Program-made: the position numbers and the translations under genes
Notes under the pieces: generated by a model
What the model saw: the letters and a program-made list of their open reading frames with translations, nothing else
What the model was told of the DNA's origin: nothing
Database searches by the model: none
Source: CAYOUV01 sp964407265
GTDB taxonomy: Bacteria; Chloroflexota; Anaerolineae; Anaerolineales; Villigracilaceae
NCBI GenBank assembly: GCA_964407265.1
Contig: CAYOUV010000010.1
Location: 1-64,000, forward strand
DNA length: 64,000 bases
Direction: 5' to 3'
Shown here: piece by piece, positions 42,790-51,570 of the stretch
How positions within the stretch are numbered: position 1 is the stretch's first letter
Layout: every line of letters starts with the position of its first letter

Positions 42790-43460
42790 TCAACTTTGAA
42801 TTCGATTGGACACCCATTATTGTCGGCCTGGTCGCATTTATCGTTGGTTACCTGTTCGCCATGCTCGACCGGCGTGTCACGCAGACCATGCAAAAAGATA
42901 AAAAGGATCAGGAAAAAGATGCGGAAAACAAACCTGCCCCGGATCTATCAGCACTCAGCATCACCCTGGCTGACCAAGAAGCCCATGTAAAACTTTTCGG
43001 GACACCCATCGAGCCCGAGCAGATTACCCCCGAACAACGCAAACAACTGATCGGTCTGCTGACCCTGATCCGCCCGCTGCTGGAAGGTAAGCCGGCTGTA
43101 AAGGCCAAATCGACGATCCAGGCTCAGCCCAAACCTGCCAATCCGGCGCCACAATCTCTTGCCGCACCAGCCGCTACTGCGCGCCCATCCCAGCCTGTTA
43201 GTAAATCCGCCGAGGCCTCGAAGAGTGAAGCCCCAGATGAGCCAACCAGTATTGTTGCGCAAATTGACGCGATTTTGCAGCGGCAATTAGCGGGCAATCC
43301 CCTTGAGAATCGTGGTGTCAGACTAGTCGAATCACCCACGGGCAGCGTGACAGTATACGTCGGGTTGGATCATTTCGATAGCGTGGATGAAATTCCGGAT
43401 GCAGATGTACAGGCAGCCATCCGCACAGCCATTGCCGCCTGGGAGCAATCCATTACATAG
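42786..43460 (+). CDS. Membrane-anchored protein of unknown function
   Basis: 224 residues. One N-terminal TM (WTPIIVGLVAFIVGYLFAML), then a charged helical stretch (KDKKDQEKDAENK), a short conserved-looking domain (about 55-100, EPEQITPEQRKQLIGLLTLIRPLLE), an Ala/Pro/Ser-rich linker and a C-terminal small domain (about 150-224, IVAQIDAILQRQL...VYVGLDHFDSVDEIPD). ATGA overlap with mutM. The cytoplasmic part faces inside if the N-terminus is out. No family recognised. The convergent Usp gene overlaps its end by 8 nt. Confidence 0.65.
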   Translation: MINFEFDWTPIIVGLVAFIVGYLFAMLDRRVTQTMQKDKKDQEKDAENKPAPDLSALSITLADQEAHVKLFGTPIEPEQITPEQRKQLIGLLTLIRPLLEGKPAVKAKSTIQAQPKPANPAPQSLAAPAATARPSQPVSKSAEASKSEAPDEPTSIVAQIDAILQRQLAGNPLENRGVRLVESPTGSVTVYVGLDHFDSVDEIPDADVQAAIRTAIAAWEQSIT

Positions 43461-44298
43461 GGTTCTTAGATTCAAGCGAGAGGCGGGCAGTCAGCAAGGG
43501 GAACTGGATCGCCTCCGCCACCTCAGCAGTGACGTTGGGCACGTACAGATGCCGCAGTCCATGTGCGCTATGCGGTGAACCCATGCAAATCATGTCATAG
43601 TCCCCATTGCGGATTTCATCCAAAATTTCGGGCACCACATTTCCGTGTTGTACTTTGACCTCAACCGGGAGATCAGATTCTTTTACCATTTCCAATGCCG
43701 TACGCATGTTACGCCCGGGTAAGGTATCACTCTCAAGTAAATCCTGCCATTGATCCTGCAATTCATTGGCAACCGGGTAATCGAGATCGATGGGCGGCAC
43801 AACATGGAACAGCGTCACCGAAGCCCTGGCTACATCTGCGATCTTCAAACTGAGATGCTCTACCGTAGTTGCGTATCCCAAACCGCCCAGACAAATTAGA
43901 ATTTTCGCCGGTGGAATTCGTGCCTGCGGGACGTACAAGATCGGAGCGCTGGTCTCAGCCATGATCTGACGGAAGGAACGTCCGATCAGGAAGCGGCGCA
44001 GCGACGGACGGCCCAACGGGCCGATCACCAGCAGGTCATCCGGTTGCCATTGACGTTCACCAATCACGTCTTCAGTCAGGCCATCTGCAAGTTCCAGGCG
44101 ATATTCGATGCCTTTCTCCTGAAATAATGAAACTGCCTGGCCAAAAATGGCTTCGACCGGATGTTCTTCGTCCGTCTCTTCGATGACGCCCAGAAGAGTG
44201 ACAGCCGTTGGCAATACACCAGCCAGCCAGGCAGCATATTCCACCGACGGCCAGGTTGTTTCACATCCATTGGTTACAAGAAATATTTTAGGTTTCAT
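43453..44298 (-). CDS. Universal stress protein with two Usp domains
   Basis: 281 residues built of two Usp-like halves: 1-140 (FLVTNGCETTWPSVEYAAWLA, DDLLVIGPLGRPSLRRFLIG) and 145-281 (ILICLGGLGYATTVEHLSLK, GDYDMICMGSPHSAHGLRHLYVPNVTAEV). The second half has the typical GSPHS...G...V ATP-loop pattern; the first half has only parts of it. Usp proteins bind nucleotides and respond to starvation. ATGA overlap with the chromate transporter upstream; the end overlaps the convergent gene by 8 nt. Confidence 0.8.
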   Translation of the reverse strand: MKPKIFLVTNGCETTWPSVEYAAWLAGVLPTAVTLLGVIEETDEEHPVEAIFGQAVSLFQEKGIEYRLELADGLTEDVIGERQWQPDDLLVIGPLGRPSLRRFLIGRSFRQIMAETSAPILYVPQARIPPAKILICLGGLGYATTVEHLSLKIADVARASVTLFHVVPPIDLDYPVANELQDQWQDLLESDTLPGRNMRTALEMVKESDLPVEVKVQHGNVVPEILDEIRNGDYDMICMGSPHSAHGLRHLYVPNVTAEVAEAIQFPLLTARLSLESKNPM

Positions 44299-44831
44299 CG
44301 GAATATCACCACTCCTAACAGTCCCGCACCAAGTAAGACGAGCGGGGAAGGTACCCCTACCAACAAAGCCATGAAACTAAGGGCTACAATTAGTATCGTC
44401 CGGCGGCTGACCGTTTTGGTTTTATCGCTGCGGAAAATCTGCCAGGCGACCACGATGATCAGAACCGCGACGGCCGGACTCAATCCTTCGACGAAGTTCT
44501 TCATCCAGACTTCCCCTTGATAGCGCTCCAACACTGCTGCCAGGGCCAGCATGATCAACGTTGGCGGCAGGATCGACCCCAGTAAAGCGGCCAACGTGCC
44601 CGAAAAACCGCCAGCTGCATGCCCGACGAACATCGCCAGCTTGAGCGCTTCGCTGCCTGGCAGAACATTCGAGAACCCGACCGCTTCGATGAATTGCGAT
44701 TCGGTCATGATCGAACCGACCGTTTCTTTGTACAGCAATCCGATCGAGGCCGGACCTGATGTGGTCAGCACGTTGATCTTCAGAAACATCCAAAAGAGTT
44801 TGAACCAGAGTGTCAGTTTCGATTGTTTCAT
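44295..44831 (-). CDS. Chromate transporter, half-size unit 2
   Basis: 178 residues with the CHR signature TSGPASIGLLYKETVG, followed by TESQFIEAVGFSNVLPGSEALKLAMFVGHAAGGFSG, and five TM segments. Half-size CHR proteins occur in pairs that form a heterodimer with inverted topology and export chromate or sulfate-like anions. Pairs with the adjacent gene, with which it shares one base (TAATG). The two halves are about 60 percent alike on inspection and probably arose by duplication. Confidence 0.88.
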   Translation of the reverse strand: MKQSKLTLWFKLFWMFLKINVLTTSGPASIGLLYKETVGSIMTESQFIEAVGFSNVLPGSEALKLAMFVGHAAGGFSGTLAALLGSILPPTLIMLALAAVLERYQGEVWMKNFVEGLSPAVAVLIIVVAWQIFRSDKTKTVSRRTILIVALSFMALLVGVPSPLVLLGAGLLGVVIFR

Positions 44832-45349
44832 TAGAAAATAAAAATCCCTATTACGCCCGCGACCAGCATCACAAATGGTGCCGGTACGTCAAGTAACAAG
44901 GCGATCAGGCTCCCCAGGCCCAGCAATCCAGTTTGCCAACTGAGCATGCCCCCATTCGTCCCCATCAAGACCTTTACTGCAACGAACACCATCAGCACTG
45001 CTACAGCCGGGGTCAGACCCTCGATGAAACTGGTCACCCAGGCTTCACGTCGCAGGCGGTGCAACACAGCAACCACACCAAACATCAACAGCGTTGGAGG
45101 CAAAATCGAACCCAGCAGCGCCACCAGGGCCCCGGGCACCCCGCCAGCAGCAAAGCCAACAAACATGGCCAGTTGTAACGCATCCGATCCGGGCAGCACA
45201 GACGAAAACCCTACCGCCTGAATGAATTGGGGCTCGGTCATGATCTTGCCGACTGCTTCCTGGTACAGCAGCCCCACCGAAGCCGGACCAGAGGTGCTTA
45301 ATAAATTTACTTTGATGAAAAGCCAGAAAAGATGCAGAAGGGTATCCAA
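44831..45349 (-). CDS. Chromate transporter, half-size unit 1
   Basis: 172 residues, CHR family: TSGPASVGLLYQEAVGKIMTE, VGFSSVLPGSDALQLAMFVGFAAGG, and a C-terminal run of TM segments. Starts with TTG (TTGGATACC) 4 nt after the stop of the elp3-like gene, so translation may depend on read-through coupling. Together with the following gene it makes a two-component transporter. A chromate resistance function is the family name, but other anions are possible. Confidence 0.87.
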   Translation of the reverse strand: MDTLLHLFWLFIKVNLLSTSGPASVGLLYQEAVGKIMTEPQFIQAVGFSSVLPGSDALQLAMFVGFAAGGVPGALVALLGSILPPTLLMFGVVAVLHRLRREAWVTSFIEGLTPAVAVLMVFVAVKVLMGTNGGMLSWQTGLLGLGSLIALLLDVPAPFVMLVAGVIGIFIF

Positions 45350-45353
45350 TTCG

Positions 45354-47015
45354 TCAGCCCCGTAAGGACTTCACCAGATAGTATTTCCCCCGTTCAAAAC
45401 CACGGTCCAGATAATATTGCCGCGTGCCGACCGCCGATATGACCGCCAGTCGCCGGAAGCCGTGCGCGCGTGCCACGCGCTCAGCTTGTTCCAGCAATTG
45501 CGTGCCCAGGCCAGCATGCTGCGTCGCACCCTGCCGTTCTTCCCCGACCGGCAGCGACTGCCCGTAAACGTGCACCTCCCGGACTAAGGCTGCACCGTCC
45601 AGGTCATCCAGGCCAGTTTGTGGCGCTTGTGCAGATGGGAGCGACAGGCGAATGAAACCGGCCAGCAGGTCCGTGGGCGTGTCGAAGGAGATAAAATGTT
45701 CCTCGGCATAGGCTGCCGCATAGGTCAGGTCGTGCATTTGGAGCGCTTCCGGATCAACCTTCTGCTTACGGACCTCGCGGCAGCGCACGCACTGGCAGTG
45801 TGTGCCAAGTCGTTTCATTTCCCGATGGACATCCTGCCGCAACGAGGTGCGGCGATTGCCTTCCACTACATTGGTCGAGGGGATGTCACGGATGACCCGG
45901 TTGATGCGGCAATATCGCGGAGTGGTTGGTTTGGCATCAGCGATCAGGGCAATCAATGCTTCGGTTGAGTAAGGCCTGTATTCGCCGCGCTGCCAGTAAT
46001 CGTACAACTCGGCATTTGAAAGCAACTGGCAGGGATAGATCTTGAGCTCATCCGGGCAGAAGCCTTCCCACAAGCGGGCGTAGTCCTCGCGGTCGCTTTC
46101 CAGAGTTGCTCCCAGCAGGTTGGGCATCCAGTGCAGCACGATCTTGAAGCCGGCCGCACGCAGCAGGGCTGTAGCCCGCAACGTCTCGGCAACATCGTGA
46201 CCGCGCTGGTTGAGCGCCAGCACACGATCGTCCAGGCTCTGCGCACCCATTTGAACTTTGGTCACACCCAGATAGCGCAGCCAGGCGATTTCTGGCAGGT
46301 CGATCTCGTCCGGCCGGGTCTCGATCACCAGGCCAACATTGCGGTGCAGTGCGGTTTCATTGATCGCTTGGGCTTCAGCCAGCTCACCGGGGGAACAGCG
46401 TTCACGAATCTGCTCTACTTGACCTTCTTCCCCAGACAGAGGTGGGGGCAGAAGGGATGAATTCATGGCGTCATAACAGCGCTTGACAAACCATTCCTGG
46501 TAGTCGCGCCGATACGACGACCAGGTTCCGCCCAGGATCAGCAGTTCGATCTTGTCGGTTGGGTGGCCAACCGCCTCCAGCGCCTCGAGACGCGAGCGCA
46601 CCTGATCATAAGGGTCAAAGTCGTGTTCCAGGCCGCGCATCGCGCCCGGCTCATCGGGCAGGTAAGACTTGGGCATGCGCACGTCGGTGGGGCAGAAAAT
46701 ACATTTGCCAGGACACGGATAAGGCTTGGTCAGAACCGTGACAGTCGTCACGCCGGAGAGCGTACGCACCGGTTTCATCCTGATCCGCGCCAGCAAGCGC
46801 ATATCATCCTGCAGTTCTCCCCCATCGACCATTTGATGATAAGCCGCCACCAGGGCATACTTACCCAAATAGCCGCCCCCACCCAATGGGTGCCGGCGCA
46901 GGGCCTCCATCACAGGAAGGCCATGACGCACCTCATCCAAAACCAGACGCGCCAGAGAAACTTTCTCAGGCGTCAGGGCTTTGGTTTCCTGCCAGGTTTG
47001 CATGCGCTTACTCAT
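45354..47015 (-). CDS. Elp3-family tRNA uridine 34 carboxymethyltransferase-like enzyme
   Basis: 553 residues. The radical SAM cluster is CPGKCIFCPTDVRMPKSYLP with C-x3-C-x2-C; the domain (about 85-330) includes LGGTWSSYRRDYQEWFV and VEIGAQS-like VQMGAQSLDDRVLALNQRG. The C-terminal GNAT domain (about 440-553) holds HAGLGTQLLEQAERVARAHG. Elp3 makes the cm5U34 modification on tRNA with acetyl-CoA and SAM. In eukaryotes it works in Elongator; bacterial and archaeal enzymes act alone. It is upstream of the chromate pair and divergent from a methyltransferase. Confidence 0.93.
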   Translation of the reverse strand: MSKRMQTWQETKALTPEKVSLARLVLDEVRHGLPVMEALRRHPLGGGGYLGKYALVAAYHQMVDGGELQDDMRLLARIRMKPVRTLSGVTTVTVLTKPYPCPGKCIFCPTDVRMPKSYLPDEPGAMRGLEHDFDPYDQVRSRLEALEAVGHPTDKIELLILGGTWSSYRRDYQEWFVKRCYDAMNSSLLPPPLSGEEGQVEQIRERCSPGELAEAQAINETALHRNVGLVIETRPDEIDLPEIAWLRYLGVTKVQMGAQSLDDRVLALNQRGHDVAETLRATALLRAAGFKIVLHWMPNLLGATLESDREDYARLWEGFCPDELKIYPCQLLSNAELYDYWQRGEYRPYSTEALIALIADAKPTTPRYCRINRVIRDIPSTNVVEGNRRTSLRQDVHREMKRLGTHCQCVRCREVRKQKVDPEALQMHDLTYAAAYAEEHFISFDTPTDLLAGFIRLSLPSAQAPQTGLDDLDGAALVREVHVYGQSLPVGEERQGATQHAGLGTQLLEQAERVARAHGFRRLAVISAVGTRQYYLDRGFERGKYYLVKSLRG

Positions 47016-47026
47016 TGAGATACCGC

Positions 47027-47032
47027 TATAAT
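47027..47032 (+). promoter_or_regulatory. -10 hexamer of a leaderless promoter
   Basis: TATAAT followed by CATCCT and ATG at 47039. The elp3-like start is only 23 nt away on the other strand, so the two promoters must overlap. Confidence 0.6.
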
Positions 47033-47038
47033 CATCCT

Positions 47039-47755
47039 ATGAACTCAGCCACCATTTCACGGCTGCTTGCCCTTAATCGCCAATTCTACCAGACCTTCGG
47101 GCGTGAGTTTTCAGACAAACGCCAGCGCGTGCAGCCGGGTGTACGCAGGATTTTGGAAAGCCTGAGGGGGGATGAGCAGATTTTGGACCTGGGCTGCGGA
47201 AACGGCGAACTGGCCCGCGAACTGGCCCGACGCGGACATCGCGGCTCGTATCTGGGCCTGGACTTCAGCCAGCCCCTGCTCGAAGAAGCGCAGCGACAGC
47301 CCGATGATTTTAGCGTGAACTTCCGGCAGGCCGACTTAAGTGCCCCCGATTGGGATGCGGGTCTCCCTCCAGGCCACTTCTCGCTGATCACCTGTTTCGC
47401 GGTCCTGCATCACATCCCTGGTGCAGAATTGCGTTTGACCATCTTGCAAAAGACCCGACGGCTGCTCGCGACGGACGGTCGTTTTGTGCTCTCAAACTGG
47501 CAGTTCCTCAACAGCCAGCGCTTACGAGAGCGCATCCAACCCTGGAGCGAAATAGGCCTCTCAAAGGCAGCGGTGGATGACAACGATTACCTGCTCGACT
47601 GGCGCCATGGCGGTCACGGGCTGCGCTACGCCCATCACTTCAGCGAAGACGAACTGACCTGCCTGGCATTGGCGAGCAGTTTCAAGGTATCAAATACGTT
47701 TTACGCAGATGGCGAGGGTGGAAAGCTTGGGCTATACCAGATTTGGAAAGTTTAA
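47039..47755 (+). CDS. SAM-dependent class I methyltransferase
   Basis: 238 residues; motif I is DEQILDLGCGNGELARELARRG, followed by the acidic end of beta-2 (YLGLDFSQPLLEEA), motif II-like FRQADLSAPDWD and motif III-like LLATDGRFVLSNWQFL. The acceptor is unknown; eukaryotic tRNA methyltransferases of the Trm9/ALKBH8 type have this kind of sequence and act on Elongator-modified U34, so a link to the neighbour Elp3 is attractive. That is an inference. A leaderless start is indicated. The frame is open to 46886 but the earlier starts overlap the elp3 gene. The end overlaps the GGDEF gene by 4 nt. Confidence 0.85.
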   Translation: MNSATISRLLALNRQFYQTFGREFSDKRQRVQPGVRRILESLRGDEQILDLGCGNGELARELARRGHRGSYLGLDFSQPLLEEAQRQPDDFSVNFRQADLSAPDWDAGLPPGHFSLITCFAVLHHIPGAELRLTILQKTRRLLATDGRFVLSNWQFLNSQRLRERIQPWSEIGLSKAAVDDNDYLLDWRHGGHGLRYAHHFSEDELTCLALASSFKVSNTFYADGEGGKLGLYQIWKV

Positions 47756-50700
47756 TTCCCAACTGAAGAGCAATTACGCCCCTTGTACTTCGAGACGTAC
47801 AAAGCCTGGTCCGCACGAGCGATCAGGGTTTCAAGATCGTGGGTCGTCTCGTTATAAGCTGCCACGCCCAGGCTGAGCGTGATCGTGGCCTCACCTTTTT
47901 CGGTTGGGATCGAGGCTTCCGCAATCGCCTTCCGGATACGTTCCGCCACAACCATAGCCCCAGCCGAATCTGTTTCGGGTAACACGATCAGGAATTCTTC
48001 CCCCCCGTAACGTCCGAGGATGTCAGCATCACGCAAATAAAGCCGCATTTTTTCAGCGATAAAGCGCAAGACTTCATCCCCTCCCGGATGGCCAAACTGA
48101 TCATTGACGTGTTTGAAATGATCGATATCGATCATAATGGCAGAAATAGGGCGCTTATACCGCAGCGCACGCTTGAACTCGATGCGGGCTAATTCATAAG
48201 TATGGCGGCGGTTGTAAAGGCGCGTCAAATCGTCTGTGATCGCCAGCCGGCGCACTTCCGCAAACAGGCGCGCATTTTCTAATGCAACTGCAACCTGGTT
48301 GGCAAACACAGACATCGCCTGGATATCCTGTTCGCTCAAATTCTCGCCCCACAACCACAACATACCCAGCAAACGTTCCTCGAACAAGAGCGGCAAGTGA
48401 ATAACCAGGGTGTCCGGAGAAATATCCATAGCCTTCAATAAATCATCGATCATAGCTTCAGGCAAATGGTTTAACGCAGCTTTTGACAATCCGACCAGGT
48501 TATCCAAAACGGTGGGCTTGGGTTGATCGAACAAGTCTACGAAAGAATTGATGGTTCCCGCATCGATGCGCAGGTCCTGCAAAGATACCCCTAAATGCTG
48601 GCGCAAGGATTGCAATGATTTGTTATCGAACGTAGTATAGCGCACAGAAAGTTCTTGTTTTTCCGGTTGGTAAAGGGCAATCATGCACTCCATATGCAAA
48701 CGCTTCAGTTCCTGGCCCAGCAGCCGCATGACTTCCTCAGGTTCGTAAGCCTTTTCAATCAGCGCCGCAACGTGCGCCAGCGCCGAGATCAACTCGTTGG
48801 AGCGCACCATCCGCGCAAACCAGCGCTGCCGGGTATCAACCGAACGCAGGCGGACAAGCGCTGTCGCCATTTGGCTGGCCAGGGTGGTCAGTAAGCGTTC
48901 GTCATCCTCAGAAAATGCCGCTACTTGAGTACTCTCTGCATTAATCACGCCGAGCATCTCACCGCCCACCAGCAGAGGCACGCACAATTCTGATCGAGTC
49001 TTGGGGTCTACATCCAGATAGTTCGTGAGATTCTCAATATCGTCAATTCTCTGGGGATTCCCGCTCGCAGCCACCTGCCCGATTACACCCTTTTCAAGGG
49101 GCACGTCGATAACTTCCAGTGTTCCCGAAAGGTGATACGAATAATGTGGTCGCAAAATCAGGCTTTCCTGGTCCAGCAGCAGAATGCCAAAATTGTCCGG
49201 ATATAGATTTTTCCCAATGATATTGGTTGCTTGTTCGATCAATTCATCTTCGCTGGCGGCCTGCGTGGCTGCCAGAGCGACCTGGTGCAGCACATGCAAC
49301 TCACCGTATTGTCGACGTTCCGCCTCGATAGAGCGGGTACGCGCCAAAGCCAGGCCGATCAGGTTGGCCGCCGACGAAAGCACCTCAAAATCCGCCGGTC
49401 GGAACGCGTCCAGGCGGGGGCTTTCGACGCACAAAACACCCATCACCCGCCCATCCAGCCAGATCGGGATATCCACTTCAGAGCCATTGACGCTGGTAAT
49501 ATATCCTGGTTCGGCATTAACGTCCGGCGAATAATGGAGCTTCCCGTCCAGGAGCGGACGTTCGCTCAGCCCTTGTCCAGGCGGGATACGCAAGCGCCGA
49601 GGCCAACTGGTACCGGCGCTTAAGACTCGTTCTCCTGTAGTTTCATCCACGGTGAATATCCCCACATGATCAAAGCCCAGGTGCTTTTCGATCCCATCCA
49701 CAACAAGCTGATAAATGCCAATCTCATCAAAGGTTGTGGACAATTCGGTGCTGATCTGCAACAAAACCGCCTGACGATTAGCCTGTTTTTGGGTGACATC
49801 CAGCATCTGCGCACCTTGAATGACCACCGCAGCTTGATGGGCAAAGCTGCGCATCAGTCTGGCATCCTCTTCTTCAAATCCGGCAGGTTTATTGGCCAGC
49901 AGGATCAATCCAATCAGCCGGCCATTGACGCGCAGCGGGGCAGCCAGCGCTGATTTTATTTTGCGGTTTCCCGGTATTGATTTGAGTACCTCGGGAATTT
50001 CCTCGAGCAGGTTGGTCAGGAAAATATCCTGGTCGGCAAGGTTGCAGAATGCATCCAGGCTCGATACAGGGAAATGCAGTTCGGCCAGAGTAGAAGCGCC
50101 GACTCCAAAGCCGGGAGATTGAGCGAAAACGCGTTCATGGGTTATGTCACATAACAGGATAAAGCAGATCCGCGCACCCGTTAATCGGGCCAGCTTTTTA
50201 CTCAACAACTTATAGGTCTGAGAGATATTAGAAGACACGCTGAAGGTCTTGGCAATTTCATGCAACCCGGTCAGTTCACCAAGGCGTTGGTGTGCTTCTT
50301 CCAGCAACCGGGTTTTGGTCAAAGCCAGCGCGATCTGCTGCGCAGCCAGCTCGCCGCGTTCGATCTCCCCTCCGGTAAACAGGTGCTTTTCTTTGTAACT
50401 TACTATAATGGAGCCAATTTTTTGCATGCCAGCGATCAACGGCAGCCCAAGCGCCGATCGACTTTCAAAACGAGCAGCCACTTCCGGATTGAAATAAGGG
50501 GAGTTGAAAGCATCTTCCACGACAATTGCATGGCCTGTCTCCAAAGCAGCTGCTGTCATTGTCGGATCGGTGGGTACAAAACTGAAGTCGGTGAGTTTTT
50601 CTTCTCCTCCAAGAGTTGCGACAATGACTGGCAAGGCCTTGTCAGCATCCCACAAAGCCAAATACGTCTCAGCCCCCGGAAAAAGTTCGGCCATACGACC

Positions 50701-51189
50701 CACCAGCACAGTCAGCAAGCTTTGCACGTCCCCGGCTTCCAAAGCGGTCCGGGTGAGAGCGTTCAGCAAGGATAGAAACTCCGCTTGAAGACGTAGTTCT
50801 TCATCTGCTACTTTTTGATCGAAGAGCGCCTGCTTATAGCTTGTATTCAGGGCTCCCAATTTCCCGACTACAAATCCGACGATTACCAACGTCACCCCCC
50901 CCGACCAGAATGCAGTCTCGAGCAGAATTTCGGGAAGTGGGATCCCTTGGGTGTTTGAGATGAAGGCGGACGAGAGCAGGCACAACAAGGTCATAAAGAC
51001 CCCGCCGGTCGGGCCAAAATACCAGGCAGCCAGGATAACAGGAATGAGCGAGAAGGATCCGATCTGCGTACCGAATGCCGGCTTTAACCAATAAAAAATT
51101 AAAAGAAAAGCTGTCAGGGCCAGAGCCAGGCCCAGCAGTTTCAGGATGGGGCGGCCTCTCAGCCGCTGTGTGAATGCCAATGTTTTCAT
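47752..51189 (-). CDS. Multi-GAF diguanylate cyclase with membrane domain
   Basis: About 1145 residues. The first ~110 carry four TM segments (ILKLLGLALALTAFLLIFYWL, FSLIPVILAAWYFGPTGGVFMTLLCLLSSA, LVIVGFVVGKLGAL) like the DUF4118 type. Four to six GAF domains follow (about 140-960). The GGDEF domain (about 975-1140) has DDLTRLYNRRHTYELA, IMIDIDHFKHVNDQFGH and RYGGEEFLIVLPETD, so the active-site motif is GGEEF and intact; an I-site RxxD is not clear. It makes cyclic di-GMP from GTP. The ATG at 51189 is used; a TTG codon directly upstream would add one residue. Confidence 0.93.
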   Translation of the reverse strand: MKTLAFTQRLRGRPILKLLGLALALTAFLLIFYWLKPAFGTQIGSFSLIPVILAAWYFGPTGGVFMTLLCLLSSAFISNTQGIPLPEILLETAFWSGGVTLVIVGFVVGKLGALNTSYKQALFDQKVADEELRLQAEFLSLLNALTRTALEAGDVQSLLTVLVGRMAELFPGAETYLALWDADKALPVIVATLGGEEKLTDFSFVPTDPTMTAAALETGHAIVVEDAFNSPYFNPEVAARFESRSALGLPLIAGMQKIGSIIVSYKEKHLFTGGEIERGELAAQQIALALTKTRLLEEAHQRLGELTGLHEIAKTFSVSSNISQTYKLLSKKLARLTGARICFILLCDITHERVFAQSPGFGVGASTLAELHFPVSSLDAFCNLADQDIFLTNLLEEIPEVLKSIPGNRKIKSALAAPLRVNGRLIGLILLANKPAGFEEEDARLMRSFAHQAAVVIQGAQMLDVTQKQANRQAVLLQISTELSTTFDEIGIYQLVVDGIEKHLGFDHVGIFTVDETTGERVLSAGTSWPRRLRIPPGQGLSERPLLDGKLHYSPDVNAEPGYITSVNGSEVDIPIWLDGRVMGVLCVESPRLDAFRPADFEVLSSAANLIGLALARTRSIEAERRQYGELHVLHQVALAATQAASEDELIEQATNIIGKNLYPDNFGILLLDQESLILRPHYSYHLSGTLEVIDVPLEKGVIGQVAASGNPQRIDDIENLTNYLDVDPKTRSELCVPLLVGGEMLGVINAESTQVAAFSEDDERLLTTLASQMATALVRLRSVDTRQRWFARMVRSNELISALAHVAALIEKAYEPEEVMRLLGQELKRLHMECMIALYQPEKQELSVRYTTFDNKSLQSLRQHLGVSLQDLRIDAGTINSFVDLFDQPKPTVLDNLVGLSKAALNHLPEAMIDDLLKAMDISPDTLVIHLPLLFEERLLGMLWLWGENLSEQDIQAMSVFANQVAVALENARLFAEVRRLAITDDLTRLYNRRHTYELARIEFKRALRYKRPISAIMIDIDHFKHVNDQFGHPGGDEVLRFIAEKMRLYLRDADILGRYGGEEFLIVLPETDSAGAMVVAERIRKAIAEASIPTEKGEATITLSLGVAAYNETTHDLETLIARADQALYVSKYKGRNCSSVGN

Positions 51190-51570
51190 CAATAGCTTCT
51201 GGCTCGATGCATCTAAATTACAACCCCGTGAGAGGTGTTCCTGAGATCATCATAAAAGAAAATTGGTCAGGTAAACATTACAGATCATGGACAAGAACTA
51301 TACAAATTTGATATGGATTTATTAAACAAGATTGATAAAAATTTCGATTAGTGACTGAATACACCCCAAAAAAAACAGCCAGTAAAATGATCTTTAAAAA
51401 TCTACAACCGAAAAAGTTGAGGGATGACATAATTTGGATTGCAATTAAATACAGCACCCCTCTCATCCGGAGCAGGTAGAATCTCATGATCAACTTAGTG
51501 CTTCAGATAAATTCCACCCTGTTTTGGTAGGGATTAACCTACCCCAGCCTGGTTCCTTCAGCGCTAAAAG
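51190..51570. other. AT-rich intergenic region without a recognised gene
   Basis: 381 bases between two leftward genes, clearly AT-richer than the neighbourhood. It should contain the promoter of the GGDEF gene and the end of the 340-residue gene. A small hairpin (GGTAGG/CCTACC, 51526-51543) lies 27 bases below the latter stop but has no T-run. I find no RNA gene or repeat. Confidence 0.5.

Noticed and set aside
51278..51493. Hydrophobic 71-codon ORF on the minus strand
   Set aside because: It lies in AT-rich DNA where hydrophobic ORFs arise by chance; no clear ribosome-binding site and irregular codon use.
51526..51543. Small inverted repeat GGTAGG/CCTACC
   Set aside because: No T-run in either direction within a few bases, so it is not called a terminator.
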